In this document: positions 1 to 9,152 of the stretch, in pieces | Position numbering within the stretch: the stretch's first letter is position 1 | Layout of the letters: each line of letters opens with the position of its first letter | Assembly: GCA_012032555.1 (NCBI GenBank) | Contig: JAAUSR010000020.1 | Span: forward strand, 1 to 64,000 | Length of the DNA: 64,000 nt | Source: Thioploca sp. | Lineage (GTDB): Bacteria > Pseudomonadota > Gammaproteobacteria > Beggiatoales > Beggiatoaceae | Direction of reading: 5' to 3' | Notes under the pieces: generated by a model | Databases searched by the model: none | Told to the model about the DNA's origin: nothing | Seen by the model: the letters and a program-made list of their open reading frames with translations, nothing else | Position numbers and translations under genes: made by a program

Positions 1-422
1 AATCAGTTGGTCACTTAATTCCCGTCTAATCAATGCCTCGTGCGTTCTGGCGGGCAAGTCGAGTGCCGCAAACTCGGCGTAAGCCCGTGAAAACGTCCAT
101 GAACCGGGGATTTCTTTTCTCAAACCCACCAATCCGCCCTAGGCTTCTATCCACCTTCAAGCGGTCAATCAAGGCCTCAGGGTAGGTTCAACACTTTGTT
201 AGCAACAAAAGCTCTGGCTATCTCGGGACGACATTCACCCTGCCTTCCAACGCAACCTCGGTAACTCGGCACGTACCGCTCTATTTGAACAAACTCAAGA
301 ACCCTGATAATTTCTTGAAGTTTTGGCGTTATATCCCGTTTTTCCTCTTCCAGCCCAGCAAAAAGCTCTCGTTGCAGAAACGTGCTGACTTGCCGCAAAC
401 GGCTATTCAAGGTATAATCCAT
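1..422 (-). pseudogene. Decayed transposase, N-terminal part, runs off the left edge
   Basis: Reading leftwards from an ATG at 422, the first frame gives about 81 residues that resemble the N-terminal, DUF772-like part of IS5/IS1182-type transposases, including a segment reading PEIARAFVANKVLNLP. A stop follows, but the match continues in a second frame (EALIDRLKVDRSLGRIGGFEK) and then in a third (TFSRAYAEFAALDLPARTHEALIRREL, given here in outline) to the window edge. At least two frame changes lie within about 200 bp and some codons seem to be missing, so this copy cannot be functional as it stands. The catalytic part would lie outside the window. The IS family assignment is tentative. I saw no terminal inverted repeat on the right side. 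Confidence 0.6.
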
Positions 423-969
423 TTTGGTGCCTGCTATGGTGAGAAGGTCTTCAGCAAACTCTATTTTACAAGCGATTAAACCGGTACCCTTGTGTTTTTG
501 CTGCCGCTATAAGCAGAAAATTTCCTCGCTTTCTATAATTCTGCAATTACCTCCATCACCAATAATTACGGTATCAATCTGAATAGTTCTGGAAAAACAG
601 TAACTTTTTGCTCTCGTTACCAAGCCCTGTTCGGTAGTGTCCGCACACAAAGCTTTACCTTGCTTAAATCTGCCAAGCGAAATTTAGTAACAAGCAAAAA
701 TCGAAAACAGTCTACATAATTAATCTTTAAACTAACCTGCGTAGGGTATATAAGCGAAGCGTCATACACCTTGATTGGTTTCTGGTGGATGGCGGCTCAC
801 GCCTTATCCATCCTACATTTTTCCTCGTTCCCACGCTCCAGCCCACGTAGCTAGGTAGGTCGGGTTCATTTGCTACCAAATAAAACTTAGTAACCAGCAA
901 AATCGCAAAGCAGTATACCTAATTAAACAAGATCATTTCAACTAAAACCAATTAATTATTTTGGTCATT
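423..969. repeat. Gene-free stretch with degenerate palindromic and direct repeats
   Basis: No convincing gene. An imperfect hairpin lies at 741-816: its left arm starts GTAGGGTATATAAGCG and its right arm ends CCTTATCCATCCTAC, a common form of intergenic palindrome. Half of another palindrome (CTCGTTCCCACGCTCCAGC) lies at about 824-842; a full copy of the same repeat is interrupted by the element at 15174. Two diverged direct repeats of about 60 bp, near 668-728 and 870-930, share blocks such as TTAGTAAC and TAATTAA. This looks like a graveyard of small repeats next to the dead transposase. Confidence 0.5.
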
Positions 970-1153
970 TCATTTCTTCCAACTTTGAGAATCGCGATTA
1001 ATCAGTTGTTGTTGAAAGGCCGGATACTCCGCTTGAAGCCTTTCTGGCGTCATCGCTAAAATAGCTTGGTAATGCCGTAGCACAAAGCTTATGCCATGTG
1101 CTGAGGGCAAAGTCCAGCGGCGATCCAGGATATCTTTAAGCGCTTACATCCAA
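970..1153 (-). pseudogene. Second copy of the 3' end of the adjacent glycosyltransferase gene
   Basis: This stretch closely matches the 3' end of the intact glycosyltransferase gene at 1918-3021 (matching part about 1918-2097), in the same orientation. Translated on the minus strand it keeps an open frame to its own TGA at 970-972. The shared core reads KDILDRRWTLPSA, then LRHYQAILAMT, then QQQLINRDSQ. The last residues differ (SWKK here, NRRN in the intact gene), and there are several substitutions such as TPER for TSEQ. Nothing of the upstream part of the gene is present. The copy therefore derives from a related allele, not from a recent exact duplication. The toxin-antitoxin pair sits between the two copies. 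Confidence 0.85.
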
Positions 1154-1223
1154 AACATAAATAATGATATTATTTTGCATGGATATGGAAAGCAAACTTT
1201 TAAATCACACAGCAGGTCGAATT

Positions 1224-1430
1224 ATGCAAGCAATCGAGTTTGAAATAGATATTAATGATGAATTCATCAGAATTCCTCATTTTGAACAATTAAAAGATAA
1301 ACACGTAAAAATCATCCTCCTCTATAATGAAGAAGAGAAGCAAAATCGAATATTACCAAATATCTTCTATAATCCCGTCATAACAACTCAATATGAACCA
1401 TTTCAACGGGAAGAAATTTACCGTGAATAA
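1224..1430 (+). CDS. Small antitoxin-like protein paired with PIN toxin
   Basis: This 68-residue acidic protein begins MQAIEFEIDINDEFIRIP and continues with a KDKHVKIILLYNEEE segment. That pattern is typical of small antitoxins encoded just before PIN-domain toxins. I chose the ATG at 1224 over the in-frame ATG at 1164 because family members start with MQAIEFE-like sequence and the upstream extension is unlike them. The 3' end overlaps the start of the toxin frame by up to 38 bp, an overlap common in toxin-antitoxin operons. Expected role, from family knowledge: to bind and neutralise the toxin and probably autoregulate the pair. No DNA-binding fold can be assigned by eye. Confidence 0.6.
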   Translation: MQAIEFEIDINDEFIRIPHFEQLKDKHVKIILLYNEEEKQNRILPNIFYNPVITTQYEPFQREEIYRE

Positions 1431-1851
1431 GGTTTTTATTGATTCCAATATTTGGATTTATGCATTTATCGCCCTTGATAAGCAAACTAAACAAAATACA
1501 TGTATTCACTTATTAGAAAATCTCTATCAAGAAAAAGTTATCGTTGTTTCTACTCAGGTAATAATGGAAGTTCACTGGAATTTAATAAGAAAATATGGCA
1601 TTAGAGATGAGGATGCCAAATTAAAAATTGCGGCTGGGATATTAAAAATATCAAAATTATCAGTGACTAGCAAATCAACTTACGATTATGCTTTTGCTTT
1701 AAGGCAACAACAGAATATCTCATTTTGGGATAGTTTAATAGTTGCTGCCGCTTTGGAAAACAATTGTTCTATTCTTTATACTGAAGATTTACAGCATAAT
1801 CAATTGATCGAAAATCGGATTAAAATAATCAATCCATTTAAAGACCTATAG
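1393..1851 (+). CDS. PIN-domain ribonuclease toxin (VapC-like)
   Basis: The 152-residue frame carries the PIN landmarks in order: FIDSNIWIYAF (first acidic residue) near the N terminus, a Glu in QVIMEVHWNL in the middle, and FWDSLIVAAAL followed by ILYTEDLQH near the C terminus, which supply the remaining acidic residues. PIN proteins of this size are usually Mg-dependent RNases acting as toxins of type II toxin-antitoxin pairs. The true start may be the ATG at 1393 or a later codon just before the VNKVFIDSN segment, because the first ten residues overlap the antitoxin gene and look unlike the family. The pair stands alone between the intact glycosyltransferase gene and its duplicated tail. 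Confidence 0.8.
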   Translation: MNHFNGKKFTVNKVFIDSNIWIYAFIALDKQTKQNTCIHLLENLYQEKVIVVSTQVIMEVHWNLIRKYGIRDEDAKLKIAAGILKISKLSVTSKSTYDYAFALRQQQNISFWDSLIVAAALENNCSILYTEDLQHNQLIENRIKIINPFKDL

Positions 1852-1857
1852 CTAGGT

Positions 1858-1878
1858 GGGGTGGGCAATGCCCACCTA
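1858..1878. repeat. Short perfect hairpin after the toxin gene
   Basis: The sequence GTGGGCAATGCCCAC is a self-complementary stem with almost no loop, directly after the toxin gene and before the convergent glycosyltransferase gene. There is no T-run, so it is not a standard intrinsic terminator. A similar GGTGGGCA hairpin follows rplT at 29579. Confidence 0.5.
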
Positions 1879-1917
1879 CTAAATAATTGCTATTTGTAGC
1901 TATCGAGAAGTATTGAG

Positions 1918-3021
1918 TTAGTTTCTCCGGTTCTGAGAATCCCGATTAATCAATTGTTGTTGAAAAGTCGGATACTCCGCTTGAAGCTGTTCTGACGTCA
2001 TCGCTAAAATAGCTTGATAATGCCGTAGCACAAAGCCAATACCACGTGCTGAAGGCAAAGTCCAGCGGCGATCCAGGATATCTTTAAGCGCTTGCGTCCA
2101 AAGTCGTTGCCATAAAAGTTGTCGAAATCGCTGGTTAAATTGTTGCAGATTGGCGCTATGGAAACGGTGTAAAACCACTTGATTTAATCCCCATAATGCC
2201 GTGGTAGTAAATCGTGTTAAACGTCCTTCTGGCGTTTGGAGGTGACAAATTCTAGCTTGGAGTGCATGTAAGAGCATTCCGAGACGCGAAGCCCGATAAC
2301 ACACATCATTATCTTCATTCACGGCATAGCGTTCTAAAGTTTCTTCAAAGCGTACCTGTGTTAGAATTTCTCGCCGATAACTCATGCGGGCACCATGTAT
2401 CATCGGTACCGGATGCGTGGCCATGTTTTTCAAGGTTTCCGGTAGAGTATATTTAGGAAAAGCAAAATCATACGGAATAAAGATATCATCATCTTTGATT
2501 AATTGTTTGGCAATATAGCGGAGTTTGGCTTGATAAATTTTTATCCCATTCGCCAGCTTGGAACGAAAGGAAATCGGGTTATTGTTAACCGCCCCGGACT
2601 GTTCTTGGCTATCTGGCGGTAAGGCTTCCAGTTTCGGCATAATGCCAGCGACTTGGTGTTGGGTATCTTGAGCATAAAGGCGAATGACTTCTTGGGCACA
2701 CTCCGGATACATCAACGAGTCATCATCGATCAAAAACACAATGTCAGCAGTGGCTAAATCAATGCCTTGATTACGTTGGGCGGCTGAGGATAAGCGATTA
2801 GCCGGTAAGTATTTCCAATCGATTGAGGAATGTTGATTTGCCAAGGTTTGCATGATTTGCTGATAAGTCGCTTGCCAATCCGGACTGGCATCAATCACAA
2901 TAATTTCTTGCGGTGGTAAGGTTTGTTGGGCAGCACAGGATAAACATCGTAACAAGATAGCTTGACGTTGATACGTTGGAATCACGAGTGCCCAAGTCAG
3001 GGTTTCAGTAACGGGTGACAT
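1918..3021 (-). CDS. Family 2 glycosyltransferase
   Basis: This 367-residue protein has a GT-A fold pattern: an N-terminal VIPTYQRQAILLRCL strand-helix, an IIVIDASPDW strand, and a metal-binding acidic triad in VFLIDDDSLMYPE around residues 95-107. It has no obvious membrane segment, so it is probably cytoplasmic or membrane-associated and transfers a sugar from a nucleotide donor to a polysaccharide or glycolipid. The acceptor cannot be told. Its start lies only 25 bp from the divergent transporter gene at 3047. The last 60 codons occur a second time, diverged, at 970-1153, with a toxin-antitoxin pair between the copies. Confidence 0.85.
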   Translation of the reverse strand: MSPVTETLTWALVIPTYQRQAILLRCLSCAAQQTLPPQEIIVIDASPDWQATYQQIMQTLANQHSSIDWKYLPANRLSSAAQRNQGIDLATADIVFLIDDDSLMYPECAQEVIRLYAQDTQHQVAGIMPKLEALPPDSQEQSGAVNNNPISFRSKLANGIKIYQAKLRYIAKQLIKDDDIFIPYDFAFPKYTLPETLKNMATHPVPMIHGARMSYRREILTQVRFEETLERYAVNEDNDVCYRASRLGMLLHALQARICHLQTPEGRLTRFTTTALWGLNQVVLHRFHSANLQQFNQRFRQLLWQRLWTQALKDILDRRWTLPSARGIGFVLRHYQAILAMTSEQLQAEYPTFQQQLINRDSQNRRN

Positions 3022-3046
3022 GAATTTTCTTTAAGGCAAAAATAAC

Positions 3047-4294
3047 ATGATAGTACAAGGTAGTTTGGGTTTAGGCACTATTTTATTGATAGCTTATCTT
3101 TTTAGTGAAGCGCGCCCCGCGATTTCCTGGAAACGGATAATGATCGGTTTGGGGATTCATCTGAGTTTAGCGATTATTTTATTAAAAATCCCGATTTTCA
3201 AAGATTTTTTCTTAGTCTTGAATCAAGTCGTTGCCGTCTTGGAACAAGCTACGACTGCCGGAACGCGTTTTGTCTTTGGTTATTTGGGCGGCGGTGAACC
3301 CCCGTTTGCGGTACAACAGCCACAACAGTTATTTATTCTAGCATTCAAGGCGTTACCATTATTGTTGGTAATGAGCGCGCTATCTGCCGTGTTGTATTAT
3401 TATCGTATTTTACCGTTAGTGGTACAATTTTTCTCGTGGTTATTAGAGAAAAGTTTACATATCAGCGGCACCGTCGGATTAGGCGCCGCTGCCAACGCTT
3501 TTATGGGCATGGTAGAAGCACCTTTGTTGATTAGACCCTATTTAAGTAAAATGAGTCGGGATGAAATTTTTGCAGTGATGGTGGCGGGAATGTCCACGAT
3601 TGCGGGAACGATGATGGTTATTTACGCCAATATCTTATCTAGTCACATTCCAGAAGCGATGGGACATATTCTAACCGCTTCGCTGCTCAACGTGGTTTCA
3701 GCTTTAATCATCGCGTTAATCATCGTTCCCCAACCCGCTTATGCACAAACTGAAAAGATTCGATTGCCTCAATTGGCTTCGAGCATGATGGATGCCATTG
3801 TCACCGGCACCACCGATGGCGTTAAGTTATTGATTAATATTATTGCGATGCTCATTGTGTTAGTGGCTTTAGTGAATTTAGTGAATCAAATCCTACAACT
3901 ACTCCCGCCAATTTATGAACAACCGCTTACACTACAACGGATTTTTGGCTTAATTATGGCGCCACTCACCTTCTTAATCGGGATTCCTTATAACGAAATT
4001 TTTACTGCGGGTTCATTGATGGGAACCAAAGTCATCTTAAATGAATTAATTGCCTACATCGATTTAGCTAACCTACCGGAAAATGCCTTACAACCACGTA
4101 GTCGTTTAATCATGATGTATGCGATGTGTGGTTTTGCTAACATGGGTAGTTTAGGGATTATGATCGGCGGGATGACGGTAATGGCACCGGAAAAGCACGA
4201 TGAGATTATTTCTTTGGGAATGAAATCGATTGTAGCTGGGGTATTAGCGACTTGTTTGACCGCGACAGTGGTGGGTTTAATTTTGTTATTTTAG
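3047..4294 (+). CDS. Concentrative nucleoside transporter (NupC/CNT family)
   Basis: This 415-residue polytopic membrane protein has the CNT hallmarks: a NAFMGMVEAPLLIRPYL segment around residue 155-170, a conserved IGIPYNEIFTAGSLMGTKV stretch and a C-terminal GFANMGSLGIMIGG motif. Family members take up nucleosides with H+ or Na+. Its length is normal for bacterial NupC-type proteins. It is transcribed divergently from the glycosyltransferase gene with only 25 bp between starts, so any promoter must overlap one of the two coding regions or be very compact. A strong palindrome follows the stop codon. Substrate preference is not visible from the sequence. Confidence 0.9.
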   Translation: MIVQGSLGLGTILLIAYLFSEARPAISWKRIMIGLGIHLSLAIILLKIPIFKDFFLVLNQVVAVLEQATTAGTRFVFGYLGGGEPPFAVQQPQQLFILAFKALPLLLVMSALSAVLYYYRILPLVVQFFSWLLEKSLHISGTVGLGAAANAFMGMVEAPLLIRPYLSKMSRDEIFAVMVAGMSTIAGTMMVIYANILSSHIPEAMGHILTASLLNVVSALIIALIIVPQPAYAQTEKIRLPQLASSMMDAIVTGTTDGVKLLINIIAMLIVLVALVNLVNQILQLLPPIYEQPLTLQRIFGLIMAPLTFLIGIPYNEIFTAGSLMGTKVILNELIAYIDLANLPENALQPRSRLIMMYAMCGFANMGSLGIMIGGMTVMAPEKHDEIISLGMKSIVAGVLATCLTATVVGLILLF

Positions 4295-4300
4295 CTATTA

Positions 4301-4368
4301 AGGGCGAACACGTCGGTTCGCCCCTACCGAGGCGGTATTTTGTAGGGGCGAACCGATGTGTTCGCCCT
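4301..4368. repeat. Long intergenic inverted repeat
   Basis: Two 27-bp arms, 4301-4327 and 4342-4368, are complementary with a single G-T type mismatch and a 14-nt loop. The left arm begins AGGGCGAACACGTCGG and the right arm starts GTAGGGGCGAACCGATG. There is no downstream T-run. It lies six bases after the nucleoside transporter stop and may stop or stabilise that transcript, but the sequence looks like a dispersed palindromic repeat that happens to sit there. Confidence 0.85.
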
Positions 4369-4448
4369 CCTCCACTCCATTCATTTCAGGTGTATACTAC
4401 TTTCAATAGTATTTGATTTTTCACTGACTGCGTAAAAAGGATTTCATC

Positions 4449-6149
4449 ATGCGTACTACCCGCTTATTACTAGCAACTCTTAAGGAAACCCCAGCCGATG
4501 CTGAAGTTATCAGTCATCAACTCATGCTGCGTGCTGGGATGATTCGTAAATTAGCGGCTGGATTATATACTTGGTTACCACTCGGCTTGCGGGTATTGCG
4601 GAAAGTAGAGAAAATTATCCGCGAGGAAATGGATCAAGCCGGGGCGCAAGAAGTGCTGATGCCGGCAGTTCAACCGGCAGAATTATGGCAAGAATCCGGT
4701 CGCTGGGAACAATATGGGCCAGAATTATTACGCTTGAAAGATCGTCATGATCGCGAATTTTGCTTTGGTCCAACCCATGAAGAAATTATTACTGACTTAA
4801 TTCGCCGGGAAATTCGCAGTTATAAACAATTACCGGCCAATTTTTATCAAATTCAAACGAAATTTCGTGATGAAATTCGCCCGCGTTTTGGGATTATGCG
4901 CGCCCGCGAATTTCTAATGAAAGATGCTTACTCGTTTCATTTGGACCAAGATTCACTGCAAGCAACTTACGATTTAATGTATGAAACTTATAATCGTATT
5001 TTCAAGCGGTTAGGACTAAAATTCCGAGCAGTATTAGCAGATTCTGGGAATATTGGTGGAAGTCGTTCCCATGAATTTCATGTGTTAGCTGAATCTGGCG
5101 AAGATGCGATTGCCTATAGCACCACCAGCAAGTATGCGGCTAACGTTGAAATGATCGAAGCTTTACCGCCACCAGGAGAACGTCCTAAACCAACTACAGC
5201 AATGGCGCTAGTCAATACGCCGAATCAACAAACGATAGAACAAGTGAGTCAATTTCTCAAAGTTAAGCCTTCACAATGTGTTAAAACTTTATTAGTCAAT
5301 GGCACTAAAGGCTTAGTCGCTTTGGTACTTCGAGGTGATTATACTTTAAATATCATCAAAGCGATTAAACATCCACAAATAGCTAATCCACTGACTTTTG
5401 CTGCCCCAGAAAAGGTCAAAGAAGCACTGGGATGTAACATTGGTTCTCTCGGACCAGTTGGTTTAACCTTACCAATTATTGTCGATCACAGTGCCGCTCA
5501 TCTGACCGATTTTGTCTGTGGGGCTAATAAAGATGGCCAACATCTCGTTGGTGTCAATTGGGGTCGTGATTTACCAGAACCGCAAACCTTTGATCTCCGC
5601 AATGTTGAAACTGGTGATCCCAGTCCCGATGGTCAAGGCGTTTTAGCGATAGCGCGTGGGATTGAAGTCGGACATATTTTTCAATTAGGTGATAAATATA
5701 GTCGCGCTATGCAAGCTACTATTTTAGATGAAGAAGGTCAAGCGATTATTTTAACGATGGGTTGTTATGGAATTGGAGTTTCTCGAGTCGTTGCAGCGGC
5801 GATTGAACAAAATTATGATGACCAGGGTATTATTTGGCCAGCGGCTATTGCGCCATTTAAGGTAGCTTTGTTACCCATGAATATGCACAAATCACAACGG
5901 TTACGTGAAGCAGTAGTTAATTTATATGAACAACTACAATCAGCTGGAATCGAAGTCTTATTCGATGATCGCAAAGAACGCCCGGGAGTGATGTTTGCTG
6001 ATATGGAATTAATCGGTATTCCTCACCGGTTAGTGCTAGGCGAACGTGGGTTAGATAAAAATGAGGTCGAATATAAAGGACGGCGTGCTCAGGAATCACA
6101 ATCAATACCTATCAACGAAGTCATTCAATTCTTACAAACTCAATCCTAA
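4449..6149 (+). CDS. proS: Prolyl-tRNA synthetase
   Basis: This 566-residue protein has the bacterial (long) ProRS architecture. A class II catalytic core carries motif 2 around residues 139-164 ([21 protein letters not shown] in outline) and motif 3 at [17 protein letters not shown]. Between motifs 2 and 3 is the YbaK-like insertion that edits misacylated Ala-tRNA-Pro (about residues 225-400). The C-terminal anticodon-binding domain includes [19 protein letters not shown]. Activity: ATP-dependent charging of tRNA-Pro in the cytoplasm. The start follows AAAAAGGA with suitable spacing. pbpC begins 39 bp downstream on the same strand, so the two may be cotranscribed. Confidence 0.97.
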   Translation: MRTTRLLLATLKETPADAEVISHQLMLRAGMIRKLAAGLYTWLPLGLRVLRKVEKIIREEMDQAGAQEVLMPAVQPAELWQESGRWEQYGPELLRLKDRHDREFCFGPTHEEIITDLIRREIRSYKQLPANFYQIQTKFRDEIRPRFGIMRAREFLMKDAYSFHLDQDSLQATYDLMYETYNRIFKRLGLKFRAVLADSGNIGGSRSHEFHVLAESGEDAIAYSTTSKYAANVEMIEALPPPGERPKPTTAMALVNTPNQQTIEQVSQFLKVKPSQCVKTLLVNGTKGLVALVLRGDYTLNIIKAIKHPQIANPLTFAAPEKVKEALGCNIGSLGPVGLTLPIIVDHSAAHLTDFVCGANKDGQHLVGVNWGRDLPEPQTFDLRNVETGDPSPDGQGVLAIARGIEVGHIFQLGDKYSRAMQATILDEEGQAIILTMGCYGIGVSRVVAAAIEQNYDDQGIIWPAAIAPFKVALLPMNMHKSQRLREAVVNLYEQLQSAGIEVLFDDRKERPGVMFADMELIGIPHRLVLGERGLDKNEVEYKGRRAQESQSIPINEVIQFLQTQS

Positions 6150-6188
6150 TCTCTCACCACCGCGACTACCAAACTGGAAAATTTTATT

Positions 6189-8396
6189 ATGCGTAAATTC
6201 AGCCAGGTAAGCTTAATTATGTTGCTGTTAAGTTTCGGGATGGTGTTTGGAAAAACGCTGATTGATTTAAGGCCATTACCCCTAACTTTATCGGTAACTA
6301 CTTCTCCTATTCGTAAATTACAAATATTAGATCGTCATGCTATTCCCCTTACCATGACTTATCAAAATGATTGGAATATCCACGATTATGTTCCACTGCA
6401 TGATATTCCCGAACTATTGCAACAAATTTTTCTGTTAGCAGAGGATAAACGTTTTTATGAGCATGGTGGTCCCGATTGGCGAGCACGCTGGCATGCCCTA
6501 TTCCAAAATCTATTGGCTTTACGAATCGTGCGTGGTGCCAGTACCATAACTGAACAAACTGTCCGAATGTTGTATCCACGTCCCCGGACCTTTTGGTCAC
6601 ATTGGTTGCAAGGGATTGAAGCGGGTCGTTTAGAACGACATTTTTCCAAAGCAGATATTCTCGAATTTTATTTAAATCAAGTGCCTTATGCTAATCAACG
6701 CCGTGGTGTCGTGCAAGCCGCTCGTTATTACTTTGATCGTGATTTAGATACTTTAAATTTGAAAGAAATGATAGCATTAGCAGTGCTAATTCGCGCGCCT
6801 AGTCGGCTAGATTTGCGTCGAAGTAAGACTGAAATTGAAGCACCGATCGTTCGACTCGCGCAACGCTTATTCGATTTGAATTTGATTAATGCTACTGATT
6901 ATCAAGAAATTCTAACCACACCCTTGTCTTTACAAGCGGCTTCCCTACCGATTCAAGCAACTCATTTTGTTAATTACATTTATACTTCTCATGCTTCCTC
7001 GCCATTACCGCATTTAGGACGTTTATATACGACACTAGATGCTAAATTACAGTCGTTTGTTCAACCAATCCTGGATCAACGCATCCAAGATTTAAAAGGA
7101 CAAAATGTGAGTCATGGCGCCGTATTAGTTGTTGATCATCAAACAAATGAAGTATTAGCTTGGGTCAATTCGGGTCAACCCTCACCGGAAATTCCAGGGA
7201 GTCAAATTGATGCTGTAACTATCCCTCGTCAGCCGGGTTCCACATTGAAACCCTTTCTATACGCGTTAGCTTTGGAAAAAGGTTGGACTGCAGCTACCTT
7301 AATTGACGATGCACCTTTAGCCGAAGCGGTTGGCGTAGGACTGCATGATTACCATAATTATAGTCGAAGTTATTATGGACTATTGCGGTTACGAGATGCC
7401 TTAGGTAATTCCTTGAATATTCCAGCGATTCGTACTATTCAATTTGTCGGTGCTCAACCATTTTTACAACGGTTACACCAACTGGGGATATCGAGTTTGA
7501 CAGCACGTTCGGATTATTATGGTGATGGCTTGGCTTTGGGTAACGGGGGTATCACCTTATTAGAATTAGTACAAGCTTACGCAGTGTTAGCTCATCAAGG
7601 TCTATTTCGTCCGCTTAAGGTATTACGTAATACTTTCCCAACTCCAGCAATTAGGGTATTCACGCCGGAAATTACTTCTATCATTGCGGATATTTTATCG
7701 GATTCAGATGCACGCCGCTTAGAATTTGGACGCGGGACATTACTGCGATTTCCAATTCAAACCGCAGTTAAAACGGGCACTTCTACCGATTATCGAGATG
7801 CTTGGTCGGTTGGCTTCAATCACCATTACACCGTAGGTGTCTGGCTTGGTAATCTTGATCAACAACCCATGTCGCAAGTTTCTGGCGCTACCGGTTCCGC
7901 ATTAATCTTGCGAGCCATCTTTGCGGAATTAAATCGTTATGAAGAAACCCAACCTTTGTTTTTAAGTCCCCAGTTAATTAAAGTGAATATTTGTCGCACC
8001 ACTGGACAACTTGCCACGCCCACTTGTCCAAGTAAATTGGAATGGTTTGTCCCGGGCACTCAACCGGTATCCCGTGATCCACTCGAAGTCACTCCGGTGA
8101 AGTCATTGACAGCCGCATTTTCTTTAAAGCAACCCATCCCCGATCTACAATTAGCCATGGATCCGCGTATTCCCGATGAATATGAGGCTTTTGCTTTGAT
8201 ACTGTCAGATACATCACTAAAAGTCAATTCTATCGATTGGGTTGTCGATGGCGAAGTCATTGGTACTACAGTTGCTGATACGCGTCAATTATTATGGCCA
8301 CTCAAACGCGGCCAACACCTTGCTCAAGCAAAGGTATGGACTATCAATTCACCGGAACCGATGACAACACCAGCCGTTAGGTTTTATGTCAAATAA
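6189..8396 (+). CDS. pbpC: Penicillin-binding protein 1C (bifunctional peptidoglycan synthase)
   Basis: This 735-residue protein has an N-terminal signal anchor (residues about 7-25), then a family 51 glycosyltransferase domain with the EDKRFYEHGGPDW motif. A transpeptidase domain follows, with the catalytic serine in RQPGSTLKPF, GNSLNIPA as the second motif and VKTGTSTDYRDAW as the KTG box. The C-terminal part, with Cys-containing segments (ICRTTGQLATPTCPSK), matches the PBP1C C-terminal domain. It polymerises and crosslinks peptidoglycan in the periplasm. In many proteobacteria pbpC sits beside an alpha-2-macroglobulin-like gene. That partner is not here; the gene instead follows proS. Confidence 0.93.
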   Translation: MRKFSQVSLIMLLLSFGMVFGKTLIDLRPLPLTLSVTTSPIRKLQILDRHAIPLTMTYQNDWNIHDYVPLHDIPELLQQIFLLAEDKRFYEHGGPDWRARWHALFQNLLALRIVRGASTITEQTVRMLYPRPRTFWSHWLQGIEAGRLERHFSKADILEFYLNQVPYANQRRGVVQAARYYFDRDLDTLNLKEMIALAVLIRAPSRLDLRRSKTEIEAPIVRLAQRLFDLNLINATDYQEILTTPLSLQAASLPIQATHFVNYIYTSHASSPLPHLGRLYTTLDAKLQSFVQPILDQRIQDLKGQNVSHGAVLVVDHQTNEVLAWVNSGQPSPEIPGSQIDAVTIPRQPGSTLKPFLYALALEKGWTAATLIDDAPLAEAVGVGLHDYHNYSRSYYGLLRLRDALGNSLNIPAIRTIQFVGAQPFLQRLHQLGISSLTARSDYYGDGLALGNGGITLLELVQAYAVLAHQGLFRPLKVLRNTFPTPAIRVFTPEITSIIADILSDSDARRLEFGRGTLLRFPIQTAVKTGTSTDYRDAWSVGFNHHYTVGVWLGNLDQQPMSQVSGATGSALILRAIFAELNRYEETQPLFLSPQLIKVNICRTTGQLATPTCPSKLEWFVPGTQPVSRDPLEVTPVKSLTAAFSLKQPIPDLQLAMDPRIPDEYEAFALILSDTSLKVNSIDWVVDGEVIGTTVADTRQLLWPLKRGQHLAQAKVWTINSPEPMTTPAVRFYVK

Positions 8397-8437
8397 AAGC
8401 GGGCTAATTCCAATTCAGTTGCTGTGGAGATACTATC

Positions 8438-9073
8438 ATGCCCATCATTGAACCAACTTTTTTAGAAGAACAACGAGTTTTATTACATAATATTAGTTGG
8501 CAAACTTTTAAAACCTTATTAGTCGAATTAGGTGAAAGCCGCGCTTCACGATTAACTTATGACCAGGGATGTTTAGAAATTATGGCACCACAGTCAGCTC
8601 ATGAAAATGCTAATCGACTGATGGAGTTATTGATTGGAATTTTGGTAGAGGAACTGAATTTGGAAATTAAAAGGACTGGTTCTTTGACCTGTAAACGTGA
8701 CGACTTAACTCGGGGTGCCGAACCGGACTCTTGTTATTACATTCAACAGGAAGCCAAAGTAAGACATAAAGACAAAATCGACTTAACAGTAGATCCACCA
8801 CCCGATCTGGTCATTGAAATAGAATATACCCTCGCGGCTTTACCTAAACTACCCATTTATGCTGCCTTAGGTGTCCCAGAATTATGGCGATATAATGGTA
8901 AACAACTATTTATCTATCAACTCGTTGCTGGAGAATATCAGGTTTGCCAATCCAGTCCAACTTTTGCTTCCATTAATATTGCTGAAATTCCTCGATTTTT
9001 ACAAGCCAGTAAACAACAAGGTGAAGTAACAATGGCTAAAACTTTTCGGCAATGGGTTAAACAACAAATCTAA
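8438..9073 (+). CDS. Uma2 family (DUF820) nuclease-like protein
   Basis: This 211-residue protein shows the Uma2/DUF820 pattern: YDQGCLEIMAPQSAHE in the first third, then RGAEPDSCYYI, DPPPDLVIEIEYT and PIYAALGVPELWRYNG. The two central segments supply the acidic residues of a PD-(D/E)XK-like active site; the usual lysine-bearing loop is present as ALPKLPIYA. These proteins are abundant in cyanobacteria and large sulfur bacteria, often in many copies, and their cellular role is unknown. It starts 41 bp after pbpC. I infer a degenerate or active nuclease fold and cannot say which. Confidence 0.85.
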   Translation: MPIIEPTFLEEQRVLLHNISWQTFKTLLVELGESRASRLTYDQGCLEIMAPQSAHENANRLMELLIGILVEELNLEIKRTGSLTCKRDDLTRGAEPDSCYYIQQEAKVRHKDKIDLTVDPPPDLVIEIEYTLAALPKLPIYAALGVPELWRYNGKQLFIYQLVAGEYQVCQSSPTFASINIAEIPRFLQASKQQGEVTMAKTFRQWVKQQI

Positions 9074-9152
9074 AGGATTTATGCACTCAGAATCAGAAAT
9101 GACTTGAATAGCAAACGATTGGGTTTAACGACATTTTTTAGGGGAGTAAATT

